Assembly (NCBI GenBank): GCA_963667425.1
Contig: OY763407.1
Span: forward strand, 186,001 to 250,000
Source of the DNA: G963667425 sp963667425 [NCBI: bacterium]
GTDB lineage: Bacteria > UBP6 > UBA1177
Direction: 5' to 3'
DNA length: 64,000 nucleotides
Part shown: positions 26,540-34,529 of the stretch, piece after piece
How the letters are laid out: each line of letters starts with the position of its first letter
How positions within the stretch are numbered: position 1 is the first letter of the stretch
Notes under the pieces: model-generated
The model's database searches: none
Told to the model about the DNA's origin: nothing
Seen by the model: the letters and a program-made list of their open reading frames with translations, nothing else
Translations under genes and position numbers: made by a program

Positions 26540-27994
26540 TTATTTTTTCCAGAAAGCCGGAGTAAATATTATAAGTACAGTATATATTTCAAGTCTTCCT
26601 GCCATCATAGCAAAGGATAGAAACCATTTTACTCCAGATGAATAAAAAGCAAAATTATCGCTAGGACCAACATTCCCAAATCCGGGGCCGATATTGCCGA
26701 CTGTGGCCAGAGCTGTTGTAAAAGATGTTACGATATCTGATTCTTCAGCAGTAGACACTATCAAAGTTGTAAGCATAAGCATGAATATGTATAAAAAGAA
26801 AAATCCGGAAATTGCGTAAGCTATATTCCTTTTTACAGTGACTCCGCCTATAGAAAGAGAAAATATGCCTCTGGGGTGGAGAAGCTGTTTCATTTCATTG
26901 AGTCCGGCTTTAAGAAGTGTAATTATTCTGATAACTTTAATTCCACCTCCAGTTGAACCGCTGCATCCTCCAACAAACATTAATATAAAAAGGATATGCT
27001 GTGCTGTCATAGGCCAGTTTTCATAATTTGCAGTTGCAAAACCTGTTGTAGTTAAGATTGATGCTGCCTGAAAAGATGCAAATCTAAGTGACTGTGCAAA
27101 AGATGAATAAACTTTTTCATAAATATCAAATGAAATGAGCAGTGTGGCGATTCCGAAAATAAATAGATATGCTTTAAGTTCGGTATCTTTAAAAAAGCTT
27201 TTTATATTGCCTGTTATAAGTTTGTAGTGAAGTGAAAAGTTAATTCCGGCAAGTACCATGAATATTGTTATGATAACATCAATTGCCGCATTGTCATAGT
27301 GACCTACAGAGCTGTTTTTTGTTGAAAATCCACCTGTAGCAAGTGTCCCGAATGTATGTGTCATGGCATCAAATAGTGTCATACCCGAAAGTTTAAGCAA
27401 AACTGTTTCGGCGATACTCATGCCGATATATATATACCATAATGTTTTTGCTGTTTCAGTAATTCTTGGCGTTATTTTGTCAACAGTAGGACCTGGAGCT
27501 TCCGCTTTTATAAGCTGTAATCCTCCAATTTTGAGAAGCGGAAAGATTGCAACTGCAAGAACTACGATTCCCATTCCTCCAAGCCAGTGGGTGAGTGAGC
27601 GCCAGAAAAGTATTGCATCAGGAAGGGATTCAATATCTGTTATGATTGTTGCCCCTGTGGTTGTAAATCCGGACATAGTCTCAAAAAAGGCATCACTAAA
27701 AGAAGTTATTTTTCCTGATATATAAAAAGGTAAAGCACCTAAAAGAGAAGCAAAAAACCAGCTTGCAGATACCATTAAAAAACCGCCGCGAGTTGAAAGC
27801 TGTTCTCTTGTTGTTTTTCTTAAAATAAAAACAGTAATTCCGGCAATTATAAATGTTGACAAAATAGGTATTGAAAATGCTTTAAAAGAATTGTAATCTT
27901 TTTCCCACAATGCTATACCAAGTGGAAATATCATGAAAGATGCAACAATAATAAGTAAAACAGCAATAGCTTTTGTTACGGTTTTTATACTCAT
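26540..27994 (-). CDS. trkH: Potassium uptake protein TrkH
   Basis: 484 residues, about ten membrane segments. Four pore-loop repeats carry the K+ filter Gly: FFETMSGFTTTGATI, MTHTFGTLATGGFSTKN, FQAASILTTTGFATANY and FTTALATVGNIGPGFG. GCSGSTGGGIKVIR is also characteristic. It overlaps trkA by 4 bases and works with it as the ion-conducting subunit. Confidence 0.95.
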   Translation of the reverse strand: MSIKTVTKAIAVLLIIVASFMIFPLGIALWEKDYNSFKAFSIPILSTFIIAGITVFILRKTTREQLSTRGGFLMVSASWFFASLLGALPFYISGKITSFSDAFFETMSGFTTTGATIITDIESLPDAILFWRSLTHWLGGMGIVVLAVAIFPLLKIGGLQLIKAEAPGPTVDKITPRITETAKTLWYIYIGMSIAETVLLKLSGMTLFDAMTHTFGTLATGGFSTKNSSVGHYDNAAIDVIITIFMVLAGINFSLHYKLITGNIKSFFKDTELKAYLFIFGIATLLISFDIYEKVYSSFAQSLRFASFQAASILTTTGFATANYENWPMTAQHILFILMFVGGCSGSTGGGIKVIRIITLLKAGLNEMKQLLHPRGIFSLSIGGVTVKRNIAYAISGFFFLYIFMLMLTTLIVSTAEESDIVTSFTTALATVGNIGPGFGNVGPSDNFAFYSSGVKWFLSFAMMAGRLEIYTVLIIFTPAFWKK

Positions 27995-29349
27995 TTTACT
28001 GATTCTGCAACGAAAAATTTTTCTATTTTGGCTATAGATTCTTTTGATGATAAAACAATTACATCATCATCCGTCTGAAACTGAAAATTACCGTCAGGAA
28101 CGATTCCTTCTCCATTTCTTGATATGGCGACTATTATTGAACCTGAAGGCAGTGATATCTGTTTTAAGAAAAGGTTATTGACAGGAGAGTCATCTGCTAT
28201 GCTGTATTCAATGACTTCAGCTCTGCCATCAAATATTGAATGAACAGTTCTTATATTTCCCTTTCTTATATATTTAAGTATTGAATCAACAGCACATGCT
28301 TTGGGACTGACTGTTGCATCAATATCAAGTTTTGATGCTATTGTAAGATAGTTTGATTTTCCAACTAGAGCAATAACTTTCTTTGCGCCCATATTTTTTG
28401 CAAAAATAGATGTCAGAAGGTTAAGCTCCTGATTTTTTGTAGCTGTAATAACAAGATCATATTTATGTAGATTTTCTTCTTCAAAAATTGAAGGTTCACT
28501 TATATCTCCGCATAAAATAAGAGCTTTATTTCCCATTTCTTCAGAAAGCTGTTCACATAAAGCGCTATCTTTATCAACTATTGTAAGTTTTATTTTCTTT
28601 GCAATTAGAAATTTAGCAACAGTGTGTCCAATCTGACCGCATCCGGCAATAAGAACTTTTTTTATTGTTTCAACTTTTTTTCCTTCCATAAGGAAGATTT
28701 TTTCCATGGATTCAGCATCTGCAACTATATAAAGTCTGTCTTTTTCCTTTATTATTGTGCTGCCATCAGGAATTATAAGCTCATTTTCTCTAAGTATTGC
28801 AGAAATAAGAAATTTTATTTTTAGTGAACTTCTAAGTTGAAACAATCTTTTATTGTTAAAAACAGATTCTTTTTCAACAGAAAAATTTCTCATTTGGATA
28901 TCTTTAGCTTCAAAGTGAAGGATATCGCTTACAACCCCGAACCTGATGTCATCAAGTATTTTTCTTGATGCTTCAACTTCAGGTGTAACTACATAATCAA
29001 CGCCAAGAAAAGGTTTCCCTTCGCTCATTACTCTGCTGTAATCAAGATTTCTTATTCTTGCTACAATTCTGGGAACATTGAACTGACTTCGTGCAAGAGA
29101 GCACGCAATTAAGTTGACTTCATCTGATTCAGTTGCACTGATAAATATTTCGGCATCGTCACATTCAGCTTCTCTTAAAGTTTCAAGATCTGATGCAGAT
29201 TTGTTTATAACAAAGCAGTCAAGCTTATTGATTGCATTTTGGGCTCTGTTGTAATCTTTTTCAATAAGAACAACATCCTTGCCTTCTTCAATAAGTTGTT
29301 TTGTAATTTCATACCCGACAGAGCCGGCACCAACCACTATAGTTTTCAT
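27991..29349 (-). CDS. trkA: Trk system potassium uptake protein TrkA
   Basis: 452 residues: two RCK units in tandem, each a Rossmann domain plus a TrkA-C domain. The NAD-binding loops are GAGSVGYEI (residue ~7) and GCGQIGHTVAKFL (~230). The C-terminal halves (FLISAILRENELIIPDGSTI and SGSIIVAISRNGEGIVPDG) are TrkA-C. It gates TrkH according to nucleotide binding. It is the first gene of the trkA-trkH unit. Confidence 0.95.
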   Translation of the reverse strand: MKTIVVGAGSVGYEITKQLIEEGKDVVLIEKDYNRAQNAINKLDCFVINKSASDLETLREAECDDAEIFISATESDEVNLIACSLARSQFNVPRIVARIRNLDYSRVMSEGKPFLGVDYVVTPEVEASRKILDDIRFGVVSDILHFEAKDIQMRNFSVEKESVFNNKRLFQLRSSLKIKFLISAILRENELIIPDGSTIIKEKDRLYIVADAESMEKIFLMEGKKVETIKKVLIAGCGQIGHTVAKFLIAKKIKLTIVDKDSALCEQLSEEMGNKALILCGDISEPSIFEEENLHKYDLVITATKNQELNLLTSIFAKNMGAKKVIALVGKSNYLTIASKLDIDATVSPKACAVDSILKYIRKGNIRTVHSIFDGRAEVIEYSIADDSPVNNLFLKQISLPSGSIIVAISRNGEGIVPDGNFQFQTDDDVIVLSSKESIAKIEKFFVAESVK

Positions 29350-29398
29350 GGCGGTAGTATTGCATAAGCGTTGTTTTAAGTCAAGTAAGAAAATGATG

Positions 29399-29432
29399 CT
29401 CTAAAAATTCTTTCAAAAAAGAATTTTTAGAG
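29399..29432. repeat. Perfect 15-bp inverted repeat between trkA and the AraC-type gene
   Basis: CTCTAAAAATTCTTT (29399-29413) and AAAGAATTTTTAGAG (29418-29432) are exact inverted copies around the loop CAAA. It lies 50 bases upstream of trkA and 66 bases upstream of the AraC-type start, between divergent genes, so it ends no annotated gene. It could be an operator or a hairpin insulating the two units. Confidence 0.8.
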
Positions 29433-29498
29433 TAATTTCTTTTTAAGAATTTAGATGTTTGTGTATTTATTAAGATTGTTTAACCACGTGGAAAAGTT

Positions 29499-30299
29499 AT
29501 GTACGTTAAATTGCAATTGCCTTCAGAAGAAACTTCCGTTTTGTTAAAGAAGCTGGAAATAATCCATTCAGATACTGACATAAATATTTTTGATAAACAT
29601 GTTCCGAGAGGCGATTCTTCTTTTATATTTAATCTTGAAGGGCAAGTTTTTATTCAGGAAAAAGAGTTAATAACGCTTCCAAAAATGTTTATTGCTCCAA
29701 ATCTTATAAAAGCTATAAATCTTAATGTTACAGGAAGCATTTTGTCTTTTATAGCAATTTGTAAAACCTCAGTTCTTTCAAGATTATATAATATTGATAT
29801 GACTCTTGAGGATGGATGTTTGTATCAAAAAGTTTCTCATGATATTTTTGAGCCGGTATATAATTCGCTGAAAAAAATAAAGGATGATGTTGCAAAATTT
29901 AATTTCTTTGAGGAATATCTTCTAAAAACTGTGCTTTTAAACAAAAAATATGTTCCTGATGAAATTGATTCAATTTATGACTATATTTGTGAAAAAGCAG
30001 TGTATAGCCCGTTGGAAAATATTCTTAATTCAATTCCTTTCAGTGAAAGAAGTTTTAGGCGTAATTTTGTTAAAAGAGTTGGTGTTAATGCAAAAACGCT
30101 TGCAAGAATATGTAGAGTTAATTATCTTTGGGAAAAAGCAGAATCATCTTCAGCGATAGATTACGGAGATCTTATTTTTTATGGCGGATATTTTGATCAG
30201 GCTCATTTTATAAAAGATTTTAAATCTATTGTATGTGAAACACCGGGACATTTCTTTAAAAGAAACAGAGAACAGGTCAGAATAATGTCCGGCAAATAA
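29499..30299 (+). CDS. AraC-family transcriptional regulator
   Basis: 266 residues. The N-terminal ~150 residues look like a cupin-type sensor (FIFNLEGQVFIQEKELITLPK), of the form often labelled DUF6597. The C-terminal part is a double helix-turn-helix: FSERSFRRNFVKRVGVNAKTLARICRV followed by DYGDLIFYGGYFDQAHFIKDFKSIVCETPGHFFK, the AraC signature. Effector and targets are not evident; candidates are its own divergent region with the inverted repeat, or the beta-helix lipoprotein downstream. Confidence 0.85.
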   Translation: MYVKLQLPSEETSVLLKKLEIIHSDTDINIFDKHVPRGDSSFIFNLEGQVFIQEKELITLPKMFIAPNLIKAINLNVTGSILSFIAICKTSVLSRLYNIDMTLEDGCLYQKVSHDIFEPVYNSLKKIKDDVAKFNFFEEYLLKTVLLNKKYVPDEIDSIYDYICEKAVYSPLENILNSIPFSERSFRRNFVKRVGVNAKTLARICRVNYLWEKAESSSAIDYGDLIFYGGYFDQAHFIKDFKSIVCETPGHFFKRNREQVRIMSGK

Positions 30300-30391
30300 C
30301 ATTTTTTTGTCCATTTTTTACAATAAAAACCTTTTTGTTTTATTACTATGATATCGTTTGTTTAGATTTTATTGTAATATGGGAGCTTATT

Positions 30392-31858
30392 ATGCAAAAC
30401 GTAAAAAAACATTTTTTGATTCTCTTACTTATGGTTGTTTTTTCAAATCTGACAATTATTTCATGTTCTGATGATAAGTCAGAAAATACTACTAAAAGTA
30501 GTGAAAAAAAGATACTTTCATTTCTTTTAGAACAGTATGTTCCGGCAATTTCAGGGACGATTGATGAAAATCTTAAGACCATAACTGCAACAATTCCTGA
30601 AGATGGAGATATTACAGCAGTTACTCCAACTGTTACTATTTCCGCAAAAGCTGCTGTTACTCCTAAATCAGGAACAAGTGTGGATTTTACAAATCCTGTT
30701 ACTTATGTTGTTACAGCAGAAGATGGAAGTCAGGCAACATATACTGTTACAATCTCTGTAAATGGCAGCAGTGTAACATCTCCGGAGGAACTTTCTGGTT
30801 CGATGTCTGAAAACACTGTACTGAAAGATAGGTGGGATGGAGTAGATTATGTAATTACAGATATGTTCTATATTGAGGGGAATGCTCTTCTTACTATTGA
30901 ACCAGGTGTAAAAATTGCTTTTGCAAATGTAAATAGTGGAATTGAAGTTGGCGAGAATGCCGGTCTCAAAATGGTTGGAACTGCAGAAAAACCTATAATT
31001 CTGACAGGACCCGTAAATAATGACAATAAAGGATCATGGTATGGTGTTGAAATACGTTCTGCAAGAAGCGATAATCAGTTTGAGTATGTTCAGTTTATTA
31101 ATGGTGGTTCAAATTATGATTATGCTGTTGTAAATGTAGATCCTGATGCTTCTCTTTCAATAAAAAACTGTATTGTCGACGGTTCACTTGGATACGGAAT
31201 TGCGACTTACGGTGCAGCTTCCAAATTTACAGGATTTGCTAATAATACAGTTAAAAAATGTGATGACAGTCCAATTTATATTGAAGATCTTTCTCATGCA
31301 GGAGTTTTTGATTCTACAAATACATTTGCAGAAAATGGTAAGAATTATATTATGGTAATGAATGCTGATTTAAATGAAAATCTTGAAATAAAAAATCCAT
31401 CAATTCCTTACTATATTGCGCAGTATTTTGTTTATGCGAACACAACTTTAACTATTGATAAAGGAGTAACATTGTATTTTAATGCAGAACTTGGAATAGA
31501 TATAGCTGAATCAACAGGTAAGCTTATAGTTAATGGAACCGATGCAGAACCTGTTATTTTTACCAGACTTCCTGGTGAAACTTATTACTGGTCTGGTATT
31601 TATGTTCGTTCTGATATTGGTAATGACATCAATTATGCAATTTTTGAATACGCCGGAAACGTGGATGATGAAGGTATTTTCTGGTTATCTTCGGAAGGTG
31701 CTGTTACTCTTAACAATGTTGCTCTTACTCATTCTAAGAACTATGGTGTTTCAATGTCTGATACAAGCAGTGTAGATGCAACTGATGTAATATTTGAGGA
31801 TTGTGCTTCAGGAAATATTTATAATTACGATACAGAAGAAGTTTCAGAAAGTTTTTAA
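30392..31858 (+). CDS. Beta-helix lipoprotein with DUF5018 domain
   Basis: 488 residues from the ATG at 30392 (GGGAGC 6 bases upstream); this gives the lipoprotein signal MQNVKKHFLILLLMVVF... with lipobox IISC. Residues ~45-130 are a DUF5018-type domain, ending FTNPVTYVVTAEDGSQATYTV. Residues ~155-480 are a right-handed beta-helix with repeated 'L.I.pGv.I.F....gI.V..ga.L...GT.e.PIiltg' turns, two similar halves. A surface-exposed binding or adhesive lipoprotein is likely. Its stop abuts the bcp stop on the other strand with no base between. Confidence 0.8.
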   Translation: MQNVKKHFLILLLMVVFSNLTIISCSDDKSENTTKSSEKKILSFLLEQYVPAISGTIDENLKTITATIPEDGDITAVTPTVTISAKAAVTPKSGTSVDFTNPVTYVVTAEDGSQATYTVTISVNGSSVTSPEELSGSMSENTVLKDRWDGVDYVITDMFYIEGNALLTIEPGVKIAFANVNSGIEVGENAGLKMVGTAEKPIILTGPVNNDNKGSWYGVEIRSARSDNQFEYVQFINGGSNYDYAVVNVDPDASLSIKNCIVDGSLGYGIATYGAASKFTGFANNTVKKCDDSPIYIEDLSHAGVFDSTNTFAENGKNYIMVMNADLNENLEIKNPSIPYYIAQYFVYANTTLTIDKGVTLYFNAELGIDIAESTGKLIVNGTDAEPVIFTRLPGETYYWSGIYVRSDIGNDINYAIFEYAGNVDDEGIFWLSSEGAVTLNNVALTHSKNYGVSMSDTSSVDATDVIFEDCASGNIYNYDTEEVSESF

Positions 31859-32341
31859 TTAAGATTTAATTTTAGCTCTAAGTTTTTCTAAAACATCATT
31901 TACATGATCTTTAACTTTAACTTTTTCCCATATATGTTCGATTTTACCTTCAGGGCTGATTAAAAAAGTTGTTCTTACAACTCCCATATATTCTCTGCCC
32001 ATCATTTTCTTTAATTGCCATACATTGTAATTTTCAAGAGCAGTGTGTTTTTCATCACTTAAAAGTATGACTTTAAGATCATGCTTGGCTCTGAAATCGC
32101 AGTGCTTTTTCTGTGAATCAGGACTTACGCCAACAACTTCGGCTCCGAGTTCTTTGAATTCTGCTATTTTATCAGAAAAGTCTTTGCCTTCAAGTGTGCA
32201 CCCAGGTGTGTTATCTTTCGGATAAAAATAAAGCACAAGCCACTTGCCTTTAAATGTGTTAAGAGCAACAGTATTTCCATTTTCATCTGGCAGAGAGAAA
32301 AATGGAACCGGAGTTCCTGGTTCAAATTTTTTGTCACTCAT
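31859..32341 (-). CDS. bcp: Thioredoxin-dependent peroxiredoxin (BCP/PrxQ type)
   Basis: 160 residues. It reduces hydroperoxides. LVLYFYPKDNTPGCTLEGKDF contains the peroxidatic Cys in the TPGCT motif. The usual resolving Cys five residues later is replaced by Lys, so it is a one-Cys form or uses the other Cys at KKHCDF (~residue 81). SPDSQKKHCDF and FLISPEGKIEHIW match the family. It is followed downstream by no other minus-strand gene before 29349. Confidence 0.93.
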   Translation of the reverse strand: MSDKKFEPGTPVPFFSLPDENGNTVALNTFKGKWLVLYFYPKDNTPGCTLEGKDFSDKIAEFKELGAEVVGVSPDSQKKHCDFRAKHDLKVILLSDEKHTALENYNVWQLKKMMGREYMGVVRTTFLISPEGKIEHIWEKVKVKDHVNDVLEKLRAKIKS

Positions 32342-32354
32342 TTTTTACCCCTTT

Positions 32355-33275
32355 TTATTCTGCAAGTTCAAGCATTTTTTCAATGCTTGAAAGTGCTTTT
32401 ATTCTTGTAATTTCATTTACTGTCGTTTTGAACTTCTCTTCTTTAAGTGAATTTAATATATCTTCAATAGATATTTTTTTCATGTTTGGGCAGAGAAGTT
32501 CTATTGATTCAGGAACAAAATATTTGGCATCAGGATCAGCTTTTTTTAGTCCATGAATAATGCCTTTTTCAGTGACAACAATATATTCATTGTGCTCTTT
32601 CCTGGCAACCAGATTTATCATCTGACCTGTTGAAAGAACTGCATCAGCTTGAGTGCGTGCATCATGTGAGGCTTCAGGATGTATCATTACAAAAGCATTA
32701 GGATGGGCATTTTTTGCATTTATTATATCTTCAGGTTTTACTCTGTTGTGAACAGGGCAGTGACCCGGCCATAATATAAATTCTTTTTCAGGAATTTGTT
32801 CAGCTACAAAAGAGCCGAGATGTCTGTCAGGAACAAATATTATTCTTTCGGAATCTATTTTTCTGCATATTTTTACAGCATTACTTGATGTTACACATAC
32901 ATCTGAAAGTGCTTTGACTTCAGCTGTGGAATTTACATAGCATACAACTTTTGCATCTGGATATTTTTCTTTCATTGCTTTGACAGTCTGAGGCTCCGCC
33001 ATTTCAGCCATAGGACATCCTGCGCCTGGAACTGGCATAAGGATTGTTTTATCAGGAGAAAGTATATATGCAGTTTCTGCCATAAATTTAACTCCTGCAA
33101 AAACAACTATATCCGCATTGTCAATATTTGCCGCTTTTTTGCTTAAAGCATATGAATCTCCAGTGAAATCAGCTATGTCCTGAACAGCTCCATCAACATA
33201 TGTGTGTGCAAGAATTATTGCATTCTTTTCTTTTTTTATCTTTTCTATTTCTGCAATAAGTTCGGGATTAGTCAT
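32355..33275 (-). CDS. nadA: Quinolinate synthase
   Basis: 306 residues. NadA condenses iminoaspartate with dihydroxyacetone phosphate to make quinolinate for NAD. Blocks: ILAHTYVDGAVQDIADFTGDS, PGAGCPMAEM with a cluster Cys, CYVNSTAEVKALSDVCVTSSNA with another cluster region, WPGHCPVHNRV, HPEASHDARTQAD, and the final ELLCPNMKK Cys. The length fits the short form. The usual EYY-type dipeptide is TYV here. No nadB or nadC is in the window. It overlaps the nfu gene by 8 bases. Confidence 0.94.
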   Translation of the reverse strand: MTNPELIAEIEKIKKEKNAIILAHTYVDGAVQDIADFTGDSYALSKKAANIDNADIVVFAGVKFMAETAYILSPDKTILMPVPGAGCPMAEMAEPQTVKAMKEKYPDAKVVCYVNSTAEVKALSDVCVTSSNAVKICRKIDSERIIFVPDRHLGSFVAEQIPEKEFILWPGHCPVHNRVKPEDIINAKNAHPNAFVMIHPEASHDARTQADAVLSTGQMINLVARKEHNEYIVVTEKGIIHGLKKADPDAKYFVPESIELLCPNMKKISIEDILNSLKEEKFKTTVNEITRIKALSSIEKMLELAE

Positions 33276-33501
33276 TTACGACTTCCTTAATTTCAGGAAT
33301 CATTTTCTTTATATGTCTTTCTATGCCCATTTTAAGAGTAAGCTGAGACATAGGGCATCCATGACATGCGCCTTGAAGTCTTACTTTAACAATGCCGTCT
33401 TCTGTTACGTCAAGAAGCTCAACATCTCCGCCATCTGCCTGAAGTGAAGGTCTTATTTCCCCAAGAATATCAGCAACTTTTTCTTTAAGAGTTTTTTCCA
33501 T
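33268..33501 (-). CDS. NifU-like (Nfu) iron-sulfur scaffold protein
   Basis: 77 residues, a stand-alone NifU C-terminal domain. IRPSLQADGGDVELLDV and GACHGCPMSQLTLKMGIE with the CxxC that holds a transient 4Fe-4S cluster are diagnostic. Overlap with nadA, whose product needs such a cluster, suggests it supplies it. Confidence 0.92.
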   Translation of the reverse strand: MEKTLKEKVADILGEIRPSLQADGGDVELLDVTEDGIVKVRLQGACHGCPMSQLTLKMGIERHIKKMIPEIKEVVND

Positions 33502-33572
33502 GGTATCTCCTTGAATTATAAAAAAACATATAACAAAATGAGCCTATATTAGTTCAAAATGAATGTCAAGTG

Positions 33573-34307
33573 TTATTTTCCTGTTTTGTCTGAATTAAGA
33601 ATGGCTTTAACAGCATACGATGCCAGAAAATGACCGGCAGTTTGGGGGACAAAAGGTGTTGAACCCTGAGTTTTTCTTGCTCTCCCTTTTTCTGTTGAAT
33701 TATGTTCTTCATTTTCCACTGGGTCAATTGGCAGTTCATCTGAAAAAACTACTGGAAATTTGGCAGATATTTTTCTTTTCCTAAGCCTTTTTCTGACAAA
33801 TGCAGCCAGAGAGCAGTTATTGGTTTTCCATATGTCTGCTATTTTTAATTTTGAAGGGTCTATTCTGCCTGCTGTCCCCATACTTGATATAAACTTTTTG
33901 TTCAGATTTATAAGTGTATAAATAAGATTAACTTTAGGATTTAAGCTATCAATTGCATCAATGTAAAAATCAGCATCGACAATTACTTCTTCTGCAGAAT
34001 CTCCATGAATAAATGAATTTATTGTAATAATCTGAATATCAGGATTGATTTTACAGGCAGCTTCTTTTAAAAGATCGGATTTGTTTTTTCCTATTTCCGG
34101 TATAAAGCCTAAAATGTGCCTATTGAGATTTGATTCTGACAATGTGTCAAAATCAAGAATGTAAAGTTTTCCAACGCCGCATCTTACAAGATCAATTGCT
34201 GCCGCAGCTCCAACACCGCCGAGTCCGTAAACAGCTACAGAGCTTTGTTCAAGTATGTCTAAAGCTTTTGTGCCTAAAATTATTTCTGTTCTTTCCTTGA
34301 ATCCCAT
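33573..34307 (-). CDS. tcdA: tRNA threonylcarbamoyladenosine dehydratase (TcdA/ThiF family)
   Basis: 244 residues from the ATG at 34307, which has AAGGGA upstream and begins MGFKERTEIILG; an upstream in-frame start (34388) would add 27 hydrophobic residues foreign to the family. TcdA cyclises t6A37 in tRNA using ATP. VAVYGLGGVGAAAAIDLVRCGVG is the nucleotide-binding loop, followed by LDFDTLSESNLNRH. GTAGRIDPSKLKIADI and a C-terminal VPQTAGHFLASYAVKAIL also fit TcdA (YgdL). It lies alone, divergent from the giant lipoprotein. Confidence 0.88.
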   Translation of the reverse strand: MGFKERTEIILGTKALDILEQSSVAVYGLGGVGAAAAIDLVRCGVGKLYILDFDTLSESNLNRHILGFIPEIGKNKSDLLKEAACKINPDIQIITINSFIHGDSAEEVIVDADFYIDAIDSLNPKVNLIYTLINLNKKFISSMGTAGRIDPSKLKIADIWKTNNCSLAAFVRKRLRKRKISAKFPVVFSDELPIDPVENEEHNSTEKGRARKTQGSTPFVPQTAGHFLASYAVKAILNSDKTGK

Positions 34308-34444
34308 TTTTTCCCTTATAATGGTAAAAAATATTATTTTAAATAGGCTGCTTAATACACTTAAGCAATTTTTAATTATAATACCCAAATCAGCATAAGA
34401 AATCTAAGAAAAATAAGACTCTTTTATTATCTACTCTTCTTTTC

Positions 34445-34472
34445 TTGCTAATTTAATATCACAAATTATAAT
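34445..34472 (+). promoter_or_regulatory. Strong sigma-70-type promoter of the giant lipoprotein gene
   Basis: TTGCTA (34445-34450) and a perfect TATAAT (34467-34472) are 16 bases apart. The predicted start near 34479 leaves a leader of ~50 bases with GGAGG at 34519-34523. Confidence 0.65.
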
Positions 34473-34529
34473 TATTTCGGGTTTTAATTTAATATTGTTG
34501 CTGAAGAGGCATTCTATTGGAGGTTTCAT

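Noticed and set aside
34308-34388. N-terminal membrane extension of TcdA
   Set aside because: The codons before 34307 are AT-rich intergenic-like sequence; the ribosome-binding site and family N-terminus support 34307.
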